Source: UBA7957 sp965222695 (GTDB taxonomy: Bacteria > Pseudomonadota > Gammaproteobacteria > Granulosicoccales > Granulosicoccaceae). Taken from it: a stretch of DNA of 64,000 bases. The translations under genes were made by a program, and so were the position numbers. The stretch's first letter is position 1. Each line of letters opens with the position of its first letter. The notes beneath the pieces were generated by a model. The model ran no database searches. It saw only the letters and a list, made by a program, of their open reading frames with translations, and was not told where the DNA came from. The stretch spans positions 1,550,001 to 1,614,000 of the forward strand of contig OZ244967.1 in assembly GCA_965222695.1 (NCBI GenBank), given 5' to 3'. This document shows positions 9,423-19,142 of this stretch, in pieces.

Positions 9423-10631
9423 CTAATGACGGCGAAGACGCTTTAACATTGCTGATAATCCTGAAGGAAGCCATTCAGTCCAGGAATGGCTAAAATTCGG
9501 ATCAGGTACAAACTCATCCCAGGGTTTAGGCTTCCAAACCGGTAAGTTTGACTCGAGAGACAGCATTATTACATCGGCATAGAGTTTTCCAGCAATCTCA
9601 TTGGAGAATCTTGTTCTAGCGATTTTACCGGCATTTAGACTCATTTCCCGAAGCAGCGATCTATTAAAAGCAAGAAGCTCAATGGAGTTGGCCATTGAAT
9701 TATAATCACCTATTTTATGGATGAATCCACTTTCTCTATCGTCAATTATGAAGTCTGTTATACCCTCTATAAGCCAGGAGACGGGTACGCATCCAGCCAT
9801 CATGGCCTCTAACAGAGCATTCGGACATCCCTCAAAGTGTGACGTAAAGATAAACGCGTCAATTGTTCCCAGAAATTCAGGGATATAATCAGGTACCAAA
9901 GCTCCCTCGAAAACCACCTGACCGTTTCTCACTTCATCTTGCATTTCTTTTTCGATAACGCTGCGATGTTTACCCTTCCCTGCAATCTGCAGTGAAAACT
10001 TCACTCCTCTACGGTTCAGGACCTGGACAATTTTTGGCAAGTGGAAAACACCCTTTTGATTGTTTTCCAATCGTCCTAAGAAACCAAGTCTGAGTTCAGG
10101 CTGACTTCCTCTTACAGCGCATGCAGCCTGACCGTACTTTGTTGGATTAATTCCATTCGGAATCAATGTAATTTTATTTGGATCTGCACCGTATATTTCT
10201 ATCAGATCGCGTTGCAAACGAGGAGTTAATGCAATAATCTTGGACAGTCTGTCGTAGCCTGAAAGCGTAATTTTATACCCGTGATCAAAGGCATTTGCAC
10301 ATCTGGAAAGTACTTTAATGTGACTTGGAAGATGGGGTATAGATGACAATATTGCCTCTGAATTAATGCCCATAACAACCGATACATTTTCTTTTGCACA
10401 CCAAGCTACAAACGCTTTTGTTTGTTTCTTGATGCTTCTACTTGAAGGTGCCAATAGTACACACCCTTCATCAGAATACTTATCATCCCACAGATCCGAT
10501 TGCAGTTTTCCGATCGAGACGCAGCGCATGTCGATTCCATGTTTCATTAAAATAGGTCGTATATTTTTATAAAATGTAAAAGTGCCTCCGTCTTTGGGAA
10601 CTGTACCAAAAGCCATTGTTGTTTTTTTCAT
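9423..10631 (-). CDS. GT4-type glycosyltransferase
   Basis: A 402-residue GT-B enzyme. The donor domain starts at RLGFLGRLENNQKGV and contains the SHFEGCPNALLEAMMAG motif with the two Glu of the E-x7-E pair. The N-terminal half carries an acceptor domain with a GTVPKDGGTFTF glycine loop. It lies 158 nt upstream of the intact sulfotransferase and 56 nt downstream of the broken one. Cytoplasmic polysaccharide assembly is the likely role; specificity is not inferable. Confidence 0.88.
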   Translation of the reverse strand: MKKTTMAFGTVPKDGGTFTFYKNIRPILMKHGIDMRCVSIGKLQSDLWDDKYSDEGCVLLAPSSRSIKKQTKAFVAWCAKENVSVVMGINSEAILSSIPHLPSHIKVLSRCANAFDHGYKITLSGYDRLSKIIALTPRLQRDLIEIYGADPNKITLIPNGINPTKYGQAACAVRGSQPELRLGFLGRLENNQKGVFHLPKIVQVLNRRGVKFSLQIAGKGKHRSVIEKEMQDEVRNGQVVFEGALVPDYIPEFLGTIDAFIFTSHFEGCPNALLEAMMAGCVPVSWLIEGITDFIIDDRESGFIHKIGDYNSMANSIELLAFNRSLLREMSLNAGKIARTRFSNEIAGKLYADVIMLSLESNLPVWKPKPWDEFVPDPNFSHSWTEWLPSGLSAMLKRLRRH

Positions 10632-10687
10632 AATTATTTTTTGTTATTGACAGAAATCGATAATCTCCAATAAGTTTATTAAATTAT

Positions 10688-11595
10688 TCATTTTTTAGGT
10701 TGATTGAATATTTTGAAAAAAAAACTTTGAAAGGGAGTTAAATTGCCTTTTAAATCTTTTACAGAAATCTCAGTGGATTTTAAATTATTTTTAAAAAGCC
10801 AACGATTACCAACATAAATATGCTGTTTAGTATGATCGATTTTTCTAACATCACAATTGTCATCATTATAAGGGGCCAGATCTAACCATTCAGTGATCAG
10901 CTGCAATGAATCGACTGGATGTTGAACAAATTTGTCCCAATCAACCACGAGTCTTCTATTAAATGGAATCTGTTTGAAAATTCGGTTCATGTGTTTTTGT
11001 CGAAGAGCTAACCAAAGCGACTCTCTCAGTGCGGCTGGTCCATACATGGATCTTGTTTTTTTTGGTCTTTTTAACGTTGATGCATAGACTGATTCCAGGT
11101 TGCGAGATAAATAGAGACACCAAATATCAATGTTTTTATTATCTATAAATATTTCCAATCTCTCCGGCGATTTAGATAAATCCACAATAAATTCACAATC
11201 AGGAAATTTATTAACAACAAAATCTAATAGGCTTTCATTTTTTTTGAGTAATTCCTTATTGTAGAATTTAAAAAACTAAAGCGAACACTTACTAGTACTG
11301 TCCATAGTTTTCGAATACCGCCTCGCTTGTCAATGGTTTCTCTTTTTGTATCAGTGGTGAAGTTCCAATTAGTTTGCAACGCGGCTAAGCCATTCTTGAT
11401 AGTGTTCCAGAATTCACAATCCTGTACTAGCTCACCGCATGTACACTTAGTACCGGTGGAGTAGTCATTTTCAAGATTTACTATTTCACCCAAATTAATA
11501 ATTTGTTGATGTTTGCCCAATGCGAGTCCAAGAAGCGTTGATCCTGAATAAGCTGGGCCGAGCACATAAACAAGTTTAATCTTTTTATTTTTCAT
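10688..11595 (-). pseudogene. sulfotransferase split by a frameshift at an A8 run
   Basis: Frame 1 (11224-11595) encodes the PAPS loop YVLGPAYSGSTLLGLALG and a CTCG/CEFW cysteine pattern common in this sulfotransferase group. It ends ...NYSKKMKAY and stops. In the next frame, read from the same point, the protein continues NESLLDFVVNKFPDCEF and then VDLSKSPER, YLSRNLESVYAS and the rest of the domain to 10688. The shift falls at a run of eight A on the coding strand (T8 at 11238-11245); one more A would restore a ~300-residue enzyme. It could be a pseudogene, a phase-variable contingency switch or an assembly error. The start overlaps the lyase gene by 11 nt. Confidence 0.8.
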
Positions 11596-12982
11596 GGGAT
11601 GCGCTCAGTTGCACACTCCCTTCCACTTTAGTGGCATACTCATGCAACCACTCTTCTAAATTCGTGTATCCGTCACCGTCATCATCTTCATTCGGATTCT
11701 CTGGGATTACTAATTTGCGGTAGTTTTCCTCTAGAGCCGGCCAGCTACCAACGTCACCTTGACTGGCCGGAATAGAACCGGTCTGTTCTCGAACAGATTT
11801 GATCACTCGTGCGTCTACCGGATCCCGGTCAAGCGGACGAGATCCAGCATTATTAAGTACCCATTCCTCAACCTCGGAAGTTGGAATGACTGTTAAGTCA
11901 GGGATGGTGATGGGTGCTTGTGTGGCACGGTTAGCTTCACCGACACCGGGCTTAAAAGGCATAAAGACGTGGGTCCATACATCGGTGATGCTATCAAATC
12001 TTCGTTGGCCTATGACTACATTGTCTGGAGCGAAATAGTAGAGGGTGTCTGGGTGCCTTGCCCTTGCGACAAATGGGTAGCGGGTTCGCTTAACTACGTT
12101 ACCCAGGATGCTGACCAACTGATTTCCACGTTTTGCGGTGCCATTGGCCTTAATTGCAAAATGTGCATCATCAATAAGGTTATTCACAATCACTGCCTCT
12201 GAACCACCGTTTACGGCAGGATTACGCCCTTTATTATGCGCAAAGAGATTGCCAATCACGGCAATTTTCTGCCCCTCATTGCGTGTATCAGCTGGGCCCT
12301 GGTTGGTGATCAGCAATCCCTTGGAGTGTCCGCCCTTATGGTGCAATGAACTATCAAGTGCCTCACTGAAGATATTATAACGAAAGGTCTGGTGGTTTCC
12401 ACGGGTTTGCACGTTCTCATCGGTTGCCCAACTGAACGAACAGTGGTCTATGATGACTCGATCTCCGCCTACCTTCATACTGTCGCGTTCGCTCCACTGC
12501 GTCCAACCACTCTTGTTACGTACAGGTCGTTTGGGATCGAGCAAATCTCCGACACGGATACGCATGTGCTGGATCAGCACGTCACTAGCAGACACCTTGA
12601 GTTGTAGGCCCTTTAGTGTAATACCGGGAGAAGGTGCTGTCTGGCCGGCCACGGTGATATACGGGTTCTTGATGTTTATACTGCCAATTGGTGTGAAATC
12701 AATATTACCGGAAACCTCAAAGATAACCACTCGGGGTCCTTCAGCTTCAAGCGCTGCACGGAGTGATCCAGGACCCTCCGTATTTAGGTTAGTTACTTTT
12801 ATAATTTTGGTACGTGGGATATCGAGGTGTCTCCCACTACCTGCGGGTGTCTCTATACCGAACCCGTTTGCGCCAGGGATGATAGGTATTGCATTCGCTG
12901 AAAATGCAATCGATACCAAGGCGGTACCTAATACTGCTAGCTGGGTTAATTTCACCATCGCAGTTTTCCTAAAATTATCCAT
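11585..12982 (-). CDS. secreted pectate-lyase-like right-handed beta-helix protein
   Basis: A 465-residue protein. A Sec signal peptide covers about residues 9-31 (LTQLAVLGTALVSIAFSANA); ATG for residue 9 may be the true start. A parallel beta-helix of PL1 type follows, with RVIIDHCSFSWATDENVQ and repeated strand/turn patterns, and NLFAHNKGRNP farther on. Near the C-terminus DDDGDGYTNLEEWL is a calcium-loop/dockerin-like motif. It probably acts in the periplasm or outside on a uronate-containing polymer, perhaps trimming the locus product (inference). Its stop overlaps the start of the broken sulfotransferase; the IS4-like element sits just upstream and may cut it off from the operon promoter. 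Confidence 0.85.
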   Translation of the reverse strand: MDNFRKTAMVKLTQLAVLGTALVSIAFSANAIPIIPGANGFGIETPAGSGRHLDIPRTKIIKVTNLNTEGPGSLRAALEAEGPRVVIFEVSGNIDFTPIGSINIKNPYITVAGQTAPSPGITLKGLQLKVSASDVLIQHMRIRVGDLLDPKRPVRNKSGWTQWSERDSMKVGGDRVIIDHCSFSWATDENVQTRGNHQTFRYNIFSEALDSSLHHKGGHSKGLLITNQGPADTRNEGQKIAVIGNLFAHNKGRNPAVNGGSEAVIVNNLIDDAHFAIKANGTAKRGNQLVSILGNVVKRTRYPFVARARHPDTLYYFAPDNVVIGQRRFDSITDVWTHVFMPFKPGVGEANRATQAPITIPDLTVIPTSEVEEWVLNNAGSRPLDRDPVDARVIKSVREQTGSIPASQGDVGSWPALEENYRKLVIPENPNEDDDGDGYTNLEEWLHEYATKVEGSVQLSASHEK

Positions 12983-13039
12983 TTAAATCGTTCAGTATCA
13001 TCAACTTTTTTATTCGTCATTGCTGACATTATCCTTTAC

Positions 13040-14647
13040 CAGCAATTCCCGACCAACAGGTAACGTATTGATATTATGGATATAAATTCGTTCGAGAAAA
13101 ACAGCTCTTCGTAAACTATCCTCAAGGAGCAAGATCCTTTGTTGATGTTTACCCTATGGCTGCCCCTGAACCACGCTTGCGAAAAGATTTATCTCTACCC
13201 GGTTTACTTAACAGCGTATTCCAAAGCTTCAATGCGATACCTGACACACGTCGACAGGCCAGTATTGAACATACCCTGACCGATACATTGCGTGCCGCTT
13301 TCGCGATGTTCAATTTAAAATACCCCTCGTTGTTGAGCTTTGAAAACGATAACAAAATTGATCCGCTTGTTCAGCATAACCTGTCGACGCTTTACGGTGT
13401 CCAGCAAGTACCGTCTGATAGCCAAATGCGCAGCATTCTCGATACGGTTGATCCGGCTGAATTACGCGGCACTTTCCGCACCCTGCACAGTGCGCTGCAA
13501 CGCGGTCAGGTGTTGAACGATTATTTGAGCTTCGATGGTCGTTATTTGTTATCCATCGACGGCACAGGCTTGTTCTCATCAACCCGCGTCAGTTGCCCTC
13601 ACTGTTGCATGAAGAAACGACGTCAAGGTGAGGATGAATTTTATCATCAATTGCTCGCCGCCGTGATCGTACACCCGGATCGCAAAACCGTCTTACCGAT
13701 CGACTTTGAACCCATCACGCGAGCCGATGGAAATAAAAAAAATGACTGCGAGCGCAATGCGGCCAAACGACTTGTGTACAGCATCACCAACGCTTATCCC
13801 AAGCGGTGCTTTATTGTGCTCGAAGATGCACTGGCGGCCAACGGGCCACATGTTGCTCTTTTAACGCAGCAGGCTATGGATTTTCTCATTGTGGCCAAAC
13901 CTGCGGGCAATGCCAGCTTATTTGAGTCGGTCAATCAACGGCTTGTCGATGATGAGCTTGAGCAGTGGGAAAGCGGTGAACAACACAACGGTACCGCTTG
14001 TGGCTATCGCTTTACTCACCATCTACCCCTGAATCTTTCACACCCTGATGTTCAGGTCAACTATCTGGAGTATTGGGAAGTTGATGACAAGGGAAAGGAG
14101 CGCGTATGGAGCTGGATCACCAGTCTCGATATCACCCACGATAATGCCCTTGAAATGGCACGGGCGGCTCGGGCACGGTGGAAAATAGAAAATGAAACCT
14201 TTAACACCCTCAAGAACCAGGGGTACCATCTGGAACACAATTACGGTCACGGTAAACAGTATTTGTCCAGTACACTGGCGGGTTTGATGCTGCTGGCCTT
14301 TCTGGTAGATCAGATCCAGCAGCAAGCCTGTCGTGTCTTTCAACGTGCACTTGAAACCTATGAGTCGCGCCGAAAACTGTGGGAACGGCTCCGGGCGCCT
14401 TTCTTTACATTCTATTTATCCGATTGGGAGAGTTACCTCACCGCTTGGGCTTATCGAACAGGTTTTAACACGCCACCTGCACCGAATAACTCAAGTTAGA
14501 ACGTAGACGTTGATGTCTGCACCTGGTTCTTACATAACAAATTTCCCTCTCAAATATACAGCCTTACACAAGGTATTGGGTTATTATTGCTGAACAGTTT
14601 GAATCAGCATTTATATTGCAAGGTTGGGTATTGACCGGGAATTGCTG
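13040..14647. mobile_element. complete IS4-like/ISNCY-type insertion sequence
   Basis: 1,608 bp. The left end is CAGCAATTCCCGACCAA (13040-13056); the right end is its inverted partner TTGACCGGGAATTGCTG (14631-14647), with two mismatches. The 9 bp ATCCTTTAC flank both ends (13031-13039 and 14648-14656), a perfect target duplication, so this is a recent intact insertion. One transposase gene lies inside. It sits between the lyase gene and a glycosyltransferase gene and runs against the direction of the locus. Confidence 0.92.
13156..14499 (+). CDS. DDE transposase of the IS4-like element
   Basis: A 447-residue transposase on the plus strand. Residues typical of the IS4-fold DDE nuclease are visible: LSIDGTG (first Asp), a middle Asp in the IVLEDALAANGPH stretch, and ARWKIENETFNTLKNQGY with the catalytic Glu in the Y/R-x3-E-x6-K style motif. 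HNYGHGKQYLSS follows. A CPHCC cysteine cluster lies after the first Asp. The frame is intact and the ends are present, so the element may be active and could also mobilise the MITE at 7141-7328. I am unsure whether databases file it under IS4 or ISNCY. Confidence 0.9.
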   Translation: MAAPEPRLRKDLSLPGLLNSVFQSFNAIPDTRRQASIEHTLTDTLRAAFAMFNLKYPSLLSFENDNKIDPLVQHNLSTLYGVQQVPSDSQMRSILDTVDPAELRGTFRTLHSALQRGQVLNDYLSFDGRYLLSIDGTGLFSSTRVSCPHCCMKKRRQGEDEFYHQLLAAVIVHPDRKTVLPIDFEPITRADGNKKNDCERNAAKRLVYSITNAYPKRCFIVLEDALAANGPHVALLTQQAMDFLIVAKPAGNASLFESVNQRLVDDELEQWESGEQHNGTACGYRFTHHLPLNLSHPDVQVNYLEYWEVDDKGKERVWSWITSLDITHDNALEMARAARARWKIENETFNTLKNQGYHLEHNYGHGKQYLSSTLAGLMLLAFLVDQIQQQACRVFQRALETYESRRKLWERLRAPFFTFYLSDWESYLTAWAYRTGFNTPPAPNNSS

Positions 14648-14697
14648 ATCCTTTACCATCAGCCATATCAGATCAAAATATTATACAACGTATGAAA

Positions 14698-15744
14698 TTA
14701 TCGAATGACATCAAAGAATTCTCGTGCCATCCTCTTCACTGAATATCGTTCCACAACTAGTTTACGCCCTGATTCTCCCATGGTTAATCTTAAATGAGGA
14801 TGAGTGATTAATTTGAGTATCGATAATTTCCATTTATTGGAAGAATCCGCAAAAAACCCATTTACGCCATCTTCAATAATTTCCCGATTTTCCGCAACTT
14901 TACTAGAGACCACAGGAATCTTCATAGCCATATATTCCAATGCCTTAAAACCACATTTATATTGGTTAAATTCTTTGGAAAGCAACGGATAAAGGCCTAT
15001 ATCTACATCCCGCAATGCTGAGGAAACTGCGATCGGATTCGACCATTCGATCTGATCTACAACATCAAATTCCAGTCCCCTGATATTTGAAAAACAATCA
15101 TACAGTTCTTGCTCACCACACGCACCAATCAGCTTAAAACGAATAGGTTGAGTTTTAGCGATTTCAATTAGTGGTTCTTTTAGAATGGAAATAAGATCCT
15201 GCTTGTAATGCTTGCCGTTGCCAATCCAACCAAGACAGACCAGGGTGTCAAGATTGTCTTTTTTTTCCATCGGTTGGTAATATTTTAACCGAATACTAGA
15301 TGGGATCAGATGCACGCTGTCCGAGTATTGAGAGGTGTAATCAAAAAGCACCTTACTACCAACCGTGATGGCTGATACATTCTGCATCATGAATTCTACG
15401 TTATGCAAGGTAACTGGATGGTTCGTGCGTGACGGTGCGTCATCTAGATCCAGAATAGTTTTCTTTCCTAGGAGCCTAGCCAATCGATCCAGCAATACAT
15501 GCCAACGAGAATATGTTTTTTGGAACACCACTACCTCGTGGAAAGGAATACGGAGAGCAAACCGGAGCATCGCTAGTTTGGAATGTCGTGGTTCCAGAGA
15601 GCAATGAGTTCCCCGCTCCTCCAAGTCCTCTGCAATCCAATAGCCTCGAACCCGAGAGCTTGCCTTCGACCTATCGCCGCACAGATAAAACAACACACTA
15701 GTCACTGTCTTTTCCCGGATCGATTTTAGGCCAACAAAAGTCAC
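14698..15744 (-). CDS. GT-B glycosyltransferase
   Basis: A 348-residue protein. The N-terminus has VLFYLCGDRSKASSRVRGYW, followed by ILDLDDAPSRTNHP. The donor domain contains LGWIGNGKHYKQDL and the motif YKCGFKALEYMAMKIPVVSS, with Glu and Lys as in GT4-like enzymes that use the DLDD pattern. A decayed relic of the same N-terminus lies at 17895-17973. Located 32 nt upstream of the methyltransferase pseudogene's end, in the same direction. Donor unknown. Confidence 0.85.
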   Translation of the reverse strand: MTFVGLKSIREKTVTSVLFYLCGDRSKASSRVRGYWIAEDLEERGTHCSLEPRHSKLAMLRFALRIPFHEVVVFQKTYSRWHVLLDRLARLLGKKTILDLDDAPSRTNHPVTLHNVEFMMQNVSAITVGSKVLFDYTSQYSDSVHLIPSSIRLKYYQPMEKKDNLDTLVCLGWIGNGKHYKQDLISILKEPLIEIAKTQPIRFKLIGACGEQELYDCFSNIRGLEFDVVDQIEWSNPIAVSSALRDVDIGLYPLLSKEFNQYKCGFKALEYMAMKIPVVSSKVAENREIIEDGVNGFFADSSNKWKLSILKLITHPHLRLTMGESGRKLVVERYSVKRMAREFFDVIR

Positions 15745-15776
15745 TTCTTCTTAATTCCTTCAAAATGAGAGTAATT

Positions 15777-16712
15777 CTATCCCTGATAGCGAGCGACAAT
15801 CTCATCTGCAGATATGACCGAATCAACTTTGACTCCCCAAAAGTAGGTACATGATGCAAAATCTTCCGCAACAGGATGATTTGGAATCCGGTGATCCAGA
15901 TATTTTACCCATCCAAACATAAATCGGGTGGTTATATCCGCCAGCTGTGATAAGCGTGGATTTCGAAACATCGATTTTGCCAATGCACTAATAGCCCAGA
16001 CAAAAGCAGTGCCTGGTCCTGCAACAAGTCCAGCTTCTATCTCATGAAAATTTCGAAACAGACCTCTATGACCCCCTTACGTAAATCGAGTAAAGTCATA
16101 GGCTCCTTCATGTACACCCTGGAGGAACGGTAGCTCTGAGTATATAAATCCTCCCTCTTTTAATAGGCGTGTAATTTCGTCAGACACCTGCCACGGTTCT
16201 AATACATGCTCGAGTACTGCCGTGGTGATAACGCCATCGAAAACCTGATCCTTAAACGGAAGGTTATGTGCGTCCGCGAATACATCACAGTCAGCCAGTT
16301 GATCAATGTCTGTGAATACAAACCGTGCGGATTGGGTATTGAAATAAGATTCCAGCGATTTACGTTGCGTGCCACAACCAACAACCAGAATGCACGCTTC
16401 AGAACTTATTGAACCGGCAATAATTTTTAACACACGGTCCCGGCAAAGATTGATCGAGCGAGATGGAACTAGTTTTTTAATCCTTGCTTTCCATGACGGA
16501 TGTTCTGGCGGACACAAACTACTAGATGTTCCCTCGTCAATGTACATATCCGGAGTAAACAACGGGTTTTCCCGTCGTAGGAGCACGGGAGAAGAACGGT
16601 AAGTATAGTATTGGGCCAGACATCTAGAACACTGCAGTTCAGTGTGATTCCAATTCAAGGATCCTTCACATTCCGGACAACGCAATATATGCTCTAAACT
16701 AATTTGATTCAT
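15777..16712 (-). pseudogene. SAM methyltransferase with Trm112-like zinc ribbon, in-frame TAA
   Basis: The first 211 codons (16077-16712) give a zinc-ribbon start (CPEC at 11-14, CSRC at 28-31), SAM motif I ILVVGCGTQRK, VFADAHNLPF and LEHVLEPWQV. The frame meets TAA (16077-16079) after DFTRFT and then continues in the same frame with HRGLFRNFHEIEAG and on to 15777. The total would be ~311 residues, a normal length for this family. A single substitution explains the break; no indel is needed. Probably inactive, because motifs after the stop belong to the fold. It may once have O-methylated a sugar. Confidence 0.8.
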
Positions 16713-17076
16713 TTGCTAATTTTCACTTCAATTAGCGGCCCGTTGAAAAAAAGTCGTAGTCACTTTTAACCCCGATTTCAATCGAAGTTGAACAACACCG
16801 ACCAATCGTTCAGTACTAAATAGATTGAGATCGTCCTCTCGCCACGGCATAAATACTTACATGATCAGAATTAACTTAGCGGGAAAATTTCACATTTTGA
16901 ATGTTATAAATTTTTACTGGTGAAGTATTTCAATTGCGATCCTCACAGTAGTAATATGGGATGTGCAGTGCATATACACTGCTCGTAAGCTGGATAAGTG
17001 ACTATGTTAAGCTGGCCAAAATTTGCTCACCTATAGAAATCAACCCCTCGAAGTGCATACTATAAATTCCCAATCG
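16713..17076. other. gene-free stretch with a possible C-terminal gene relic
   Basis: 364 nt without a recognisable gene. On the minus strand 16728-16850 reads ATG plus 39 codons (start MPWREDDLNLF, then STERLVGVVQLRLKSG) ending 15 nt before the methyltransferase start. Composition and position suggest the C-terminal stump of a former upstream gene, blocked farther up by a TAA. No other structure is visible apart from a short hairpin around the string GTGCAGTGCATATACACTGC near 16960-16982. Confidence 0.35.
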
Positions 17077-17850
17077 CTAAGAACTGGAACATTTTTTCAC
17101 CATTACTACATGATGACACAATGGAAGTGTTTCACTTTCCATAACTTCGAAACCTGTATATCGTAGCATTTTCTCACATAGATCCAGATCGAATACATGA
17201 TGATGAAAACTCCGGTTTTCGTTATTCATATTAGATCGAAGCTTCAATTCGTGTAAAGATGACAATCCGGCGTCCCTTGAGATGTCGTGTAGTCGCAGTA
17301 TTTCGTCAAAATGAGTCGTATCATCTTCTCCACGATTAACTTCATAGTCATCTATCAGATGTTCCATAGATGTAATAGTGCGATGATGATCAAATGTCTT
17401 GTCTTTATCTGGGGCTATCATCAACAGAATCCCTCCAACCTTAAGAACCCTCTTCCATTCTAACAAAGCTGCCAGCGGATTTGCCGTGTGCTCAATAATG
17501 TGGGATGCAAGCACAAACATATAAGCTTCTGTTGGTATCTCACTTAGGTTTGTCGCTTCTAATATATACTGCCGACCTAATCGTTTCTTATCATATACAA
17601 TAGATTCCCCTTCCTGAATTTCTCCTTCCCATATGGTGGAACTGGAAAAGTTACAATTGTCCAACTGCCTGACGCAGGGATATAGGGGAAGGGCCCTTCC
17701 TTTCATGAAGACTTTGCTTGGTCCGCCAATCTCAATTCCGTTGCCCTTTTGGACTACACTCTTCATCAGTGGAAAAGTTTTCGACCGCATCTTATTATAC
17801 CGTGATCTCAGAGCTTTTTTTCGGATTTTATCTAGAAACTTTACACACAT
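17077..17850 (-). CDS. class I SAM-dependent methyltransferase
   Basis: A 257-residue protein. Motif I is GIEIGGPSKVF (38-48), a variant with GGPS. SHIIEHTANPLAALLEWKRV and LKVGGILLMIAPD form the post-I and motif III region, and HHRTITSMEHLIDDYE resembles methyltransferases found next to glycosyltransferases. The substrate is probably a sugar hydroxyl of the locus product (inference). It is isolated, with a 364-nt gap after it and the GT relic before it. Confidence 0.82.
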   Translation of the reverse strand: MCVKFLDKIRKKALRSRYNKMRSKTFPLMKSVVQKGNGIEIGGPSKVFMKGRALPLYPCVRQLDNCNFSSSTIWEGEIQEGESIVYDKKRLGRQYILEATNLSEIPTEAYMFVLASHIIEHTANPLAALLEWKRVLKVGGILLMIAPDKDKTFDHHRTITSMEHLIDDYEVNRGEDDTTHFDEILRLHDISRDAGLSSLHELKLRSNMNNENRSFHHHVFDLDLCEKMLRYTGFEVMESETLPLCHHVVMVKKCSSS

Positions 17851-17894
17851 TCAAAACAATCCTGTTAAAGTTGTCTTGCAACTATTCTAATCGA

Positions 17895-17973
17895 GGGACA
17901 CAATCCAATAACCGCGTACCTATGAGCTCGTCTTCTAGCTATAGTCGAACAGATGAAACAACACATTCTTCAT
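17895..17973 (-). pseudogene. N-terminal relic of a glycosyltransferase
   Basis: Read from ATG 17973, the minus strand gives MKNVLFHLFDYS, a stop, KTSS, a stop, then VRGYWIVS. This lines up with SVLFYLCGDRSKASSRVRGYW of the glycosyltransferase at 14698-15744, and the DNA is similarly alignable. It carries two stops within 20 codons and no downstream domain, so it is a dead 5' end left by a deletion or recombination between the two methyltransferase-glycosyltransferase units. Confidence 0.7.
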
Positions 17974-17982
17974 TGCCTCGAC

Positions 17983-19125
17983 TCATCCAGAAAAAACCTT
18001 TGCCACTCTTCGAAATTTACGAACTTGTACATACGCTAGCAACCTTACCCAATCGAAAAATACATACACCGAAGACGAGTTATTATTTGTGCGAGAGTAG
18101 AGACCTCCTTGTTCTTCAATAAACGCTTGCCATTCTCTTGTTCGAACAGGCGGTGCATATTCATTCTCAACATGCTTCCGAGCCGCTTCTCCTACGCTGT
18201 GTCGCTTGTCAGCGTTATCTACGAGATCAGACAACAAATAATACCATTCGTCATCATCTGCTATAAAGCCCGTCACCCCGTGGTCAATAATACGCTGGTA
18301 TGTGTCGGTTGGAGAGCAGATACTAGGCACTCCACACGCACCAGCCTCAATGTACTTCAGCTCACTCTTACCATGACAGAAGGGTTCCTCTGTATTAAGT
18401 GGCACGAGGTTGATGTCGATTTCGCGAAACACATCCGCAAACTTTTCGTACGAAATGAACTCCCGCTTTTCAAATCGCTCTTCAAAGGTGTCAAAGTCTT
18501 CTGAATGGTTCAAATACCCAACGATCAGCAGCTTAACGTTGAGTCGCTCTGTCATTAGGCGGAGGAGTTGCTCCTCGATTCGCTTGAAATTTTCGTCGTG
18601 CGACAATGATCCGCTTAGATACCCGATAACGACTTGGTCGCCAGGACATTTCAACCGTTTCTCATTGAAGACGCGCGATGCACGTTCTAAATACAACTGA
18701 CTCAGAGCGTTTCTAATGACTCGTACGTCGGGGTGAAAGAATTCTGCCTTTTGTTTCAAATACTCGGTGGAGACCGTGATGACATCGCAAAGCTCCATTG
18801 CCTGGCGAAACATTCGGGATCTGTCACACTTCTTCTTGCCTATGCGGCGTAGATAGGTTCCTCCATTTTCATCAAACAAGAGATCATCGCAATCATAAAC
18901 AACAACGCTACTTACCGACTTCAAATACCTAATTAACCTCACCGTATATGCGTCTGCGACCACTCTATGCATCACCACAACATCCGATCGAGTTGGAATT
19001 CGCCGATAGACCATGCTCGCCGACGCTGTATGTCCGAGCGAATTGAGATATTCCAAAGGGTGAGCCACACGCAGTAATGAGGTGGCAGAATTAAGACCGT
19101 GCTTGGACAGAAATGAAATCTTCAT
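17983..19125 (-). CDS. GT4-like glycosyltransferase
   Basis: 380 residues from ATG 19125; a GTG at 19170 would add 15 residues but overlaps the previous gene. The chosen start gives the natural N-terminus MKISFLSKHGLNSATSLLR. VVYDCDDLLFDENGG precedes the interdomain region. The donor domain has VIGYLSGSLSHDENFKR and HGKSELKYIEAGACGVPSI with the conserved Glu. These D-D-L/E-A-G-A features are shared with the enzyme at 14698. The last gene of the run 20204-17983 (GT2 then GT4). Specificity unknown. Confidence 0.85.
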   Translation of the reverse strand: MKISFLSKHGLNSATSLLRVAHPLEYLNSLGHTASASMVYRRIPTRSDVVVMHRVVADAYTVRLIRYLKSVSSVVVYDCDDLLFDENGGTYLRRIGKKKCDRSRMFRQAMELCDVITVSTEYLKQKAEFFHPDVRVIRNALSQLYLERASRVFNEKRLKCPGDQVVIGYLSGSLSHDENFKRIEEQLLRLMTERLNVKLLIVGYLNHSEDFDTFEERFEKREFISYEKFADVFREIDINLVPLNTEEPFCHGKSELKYIEAGACGVPSICSPTDTYQRIIDHGVTGFIADDDEWYYLLSDLVDNADKRHSVGEAARKHVENEYAPPVRTREWQAFIEEQGGLYSRTNNNSSSVYVFFDWVRLLAYVQVRKFRRVAKVFSG

Positions 19126-19142
19126 TGAATCGAAAAACGCCT

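Noticed and set aside
12450..12986. 178-codon plus-strand frame opposite the pectate-lyase-like gene
   Set aside because: It lies fully antisense to a gene with a signal peptide and clear beta-helix motifs; it is a codon-usage shadow.
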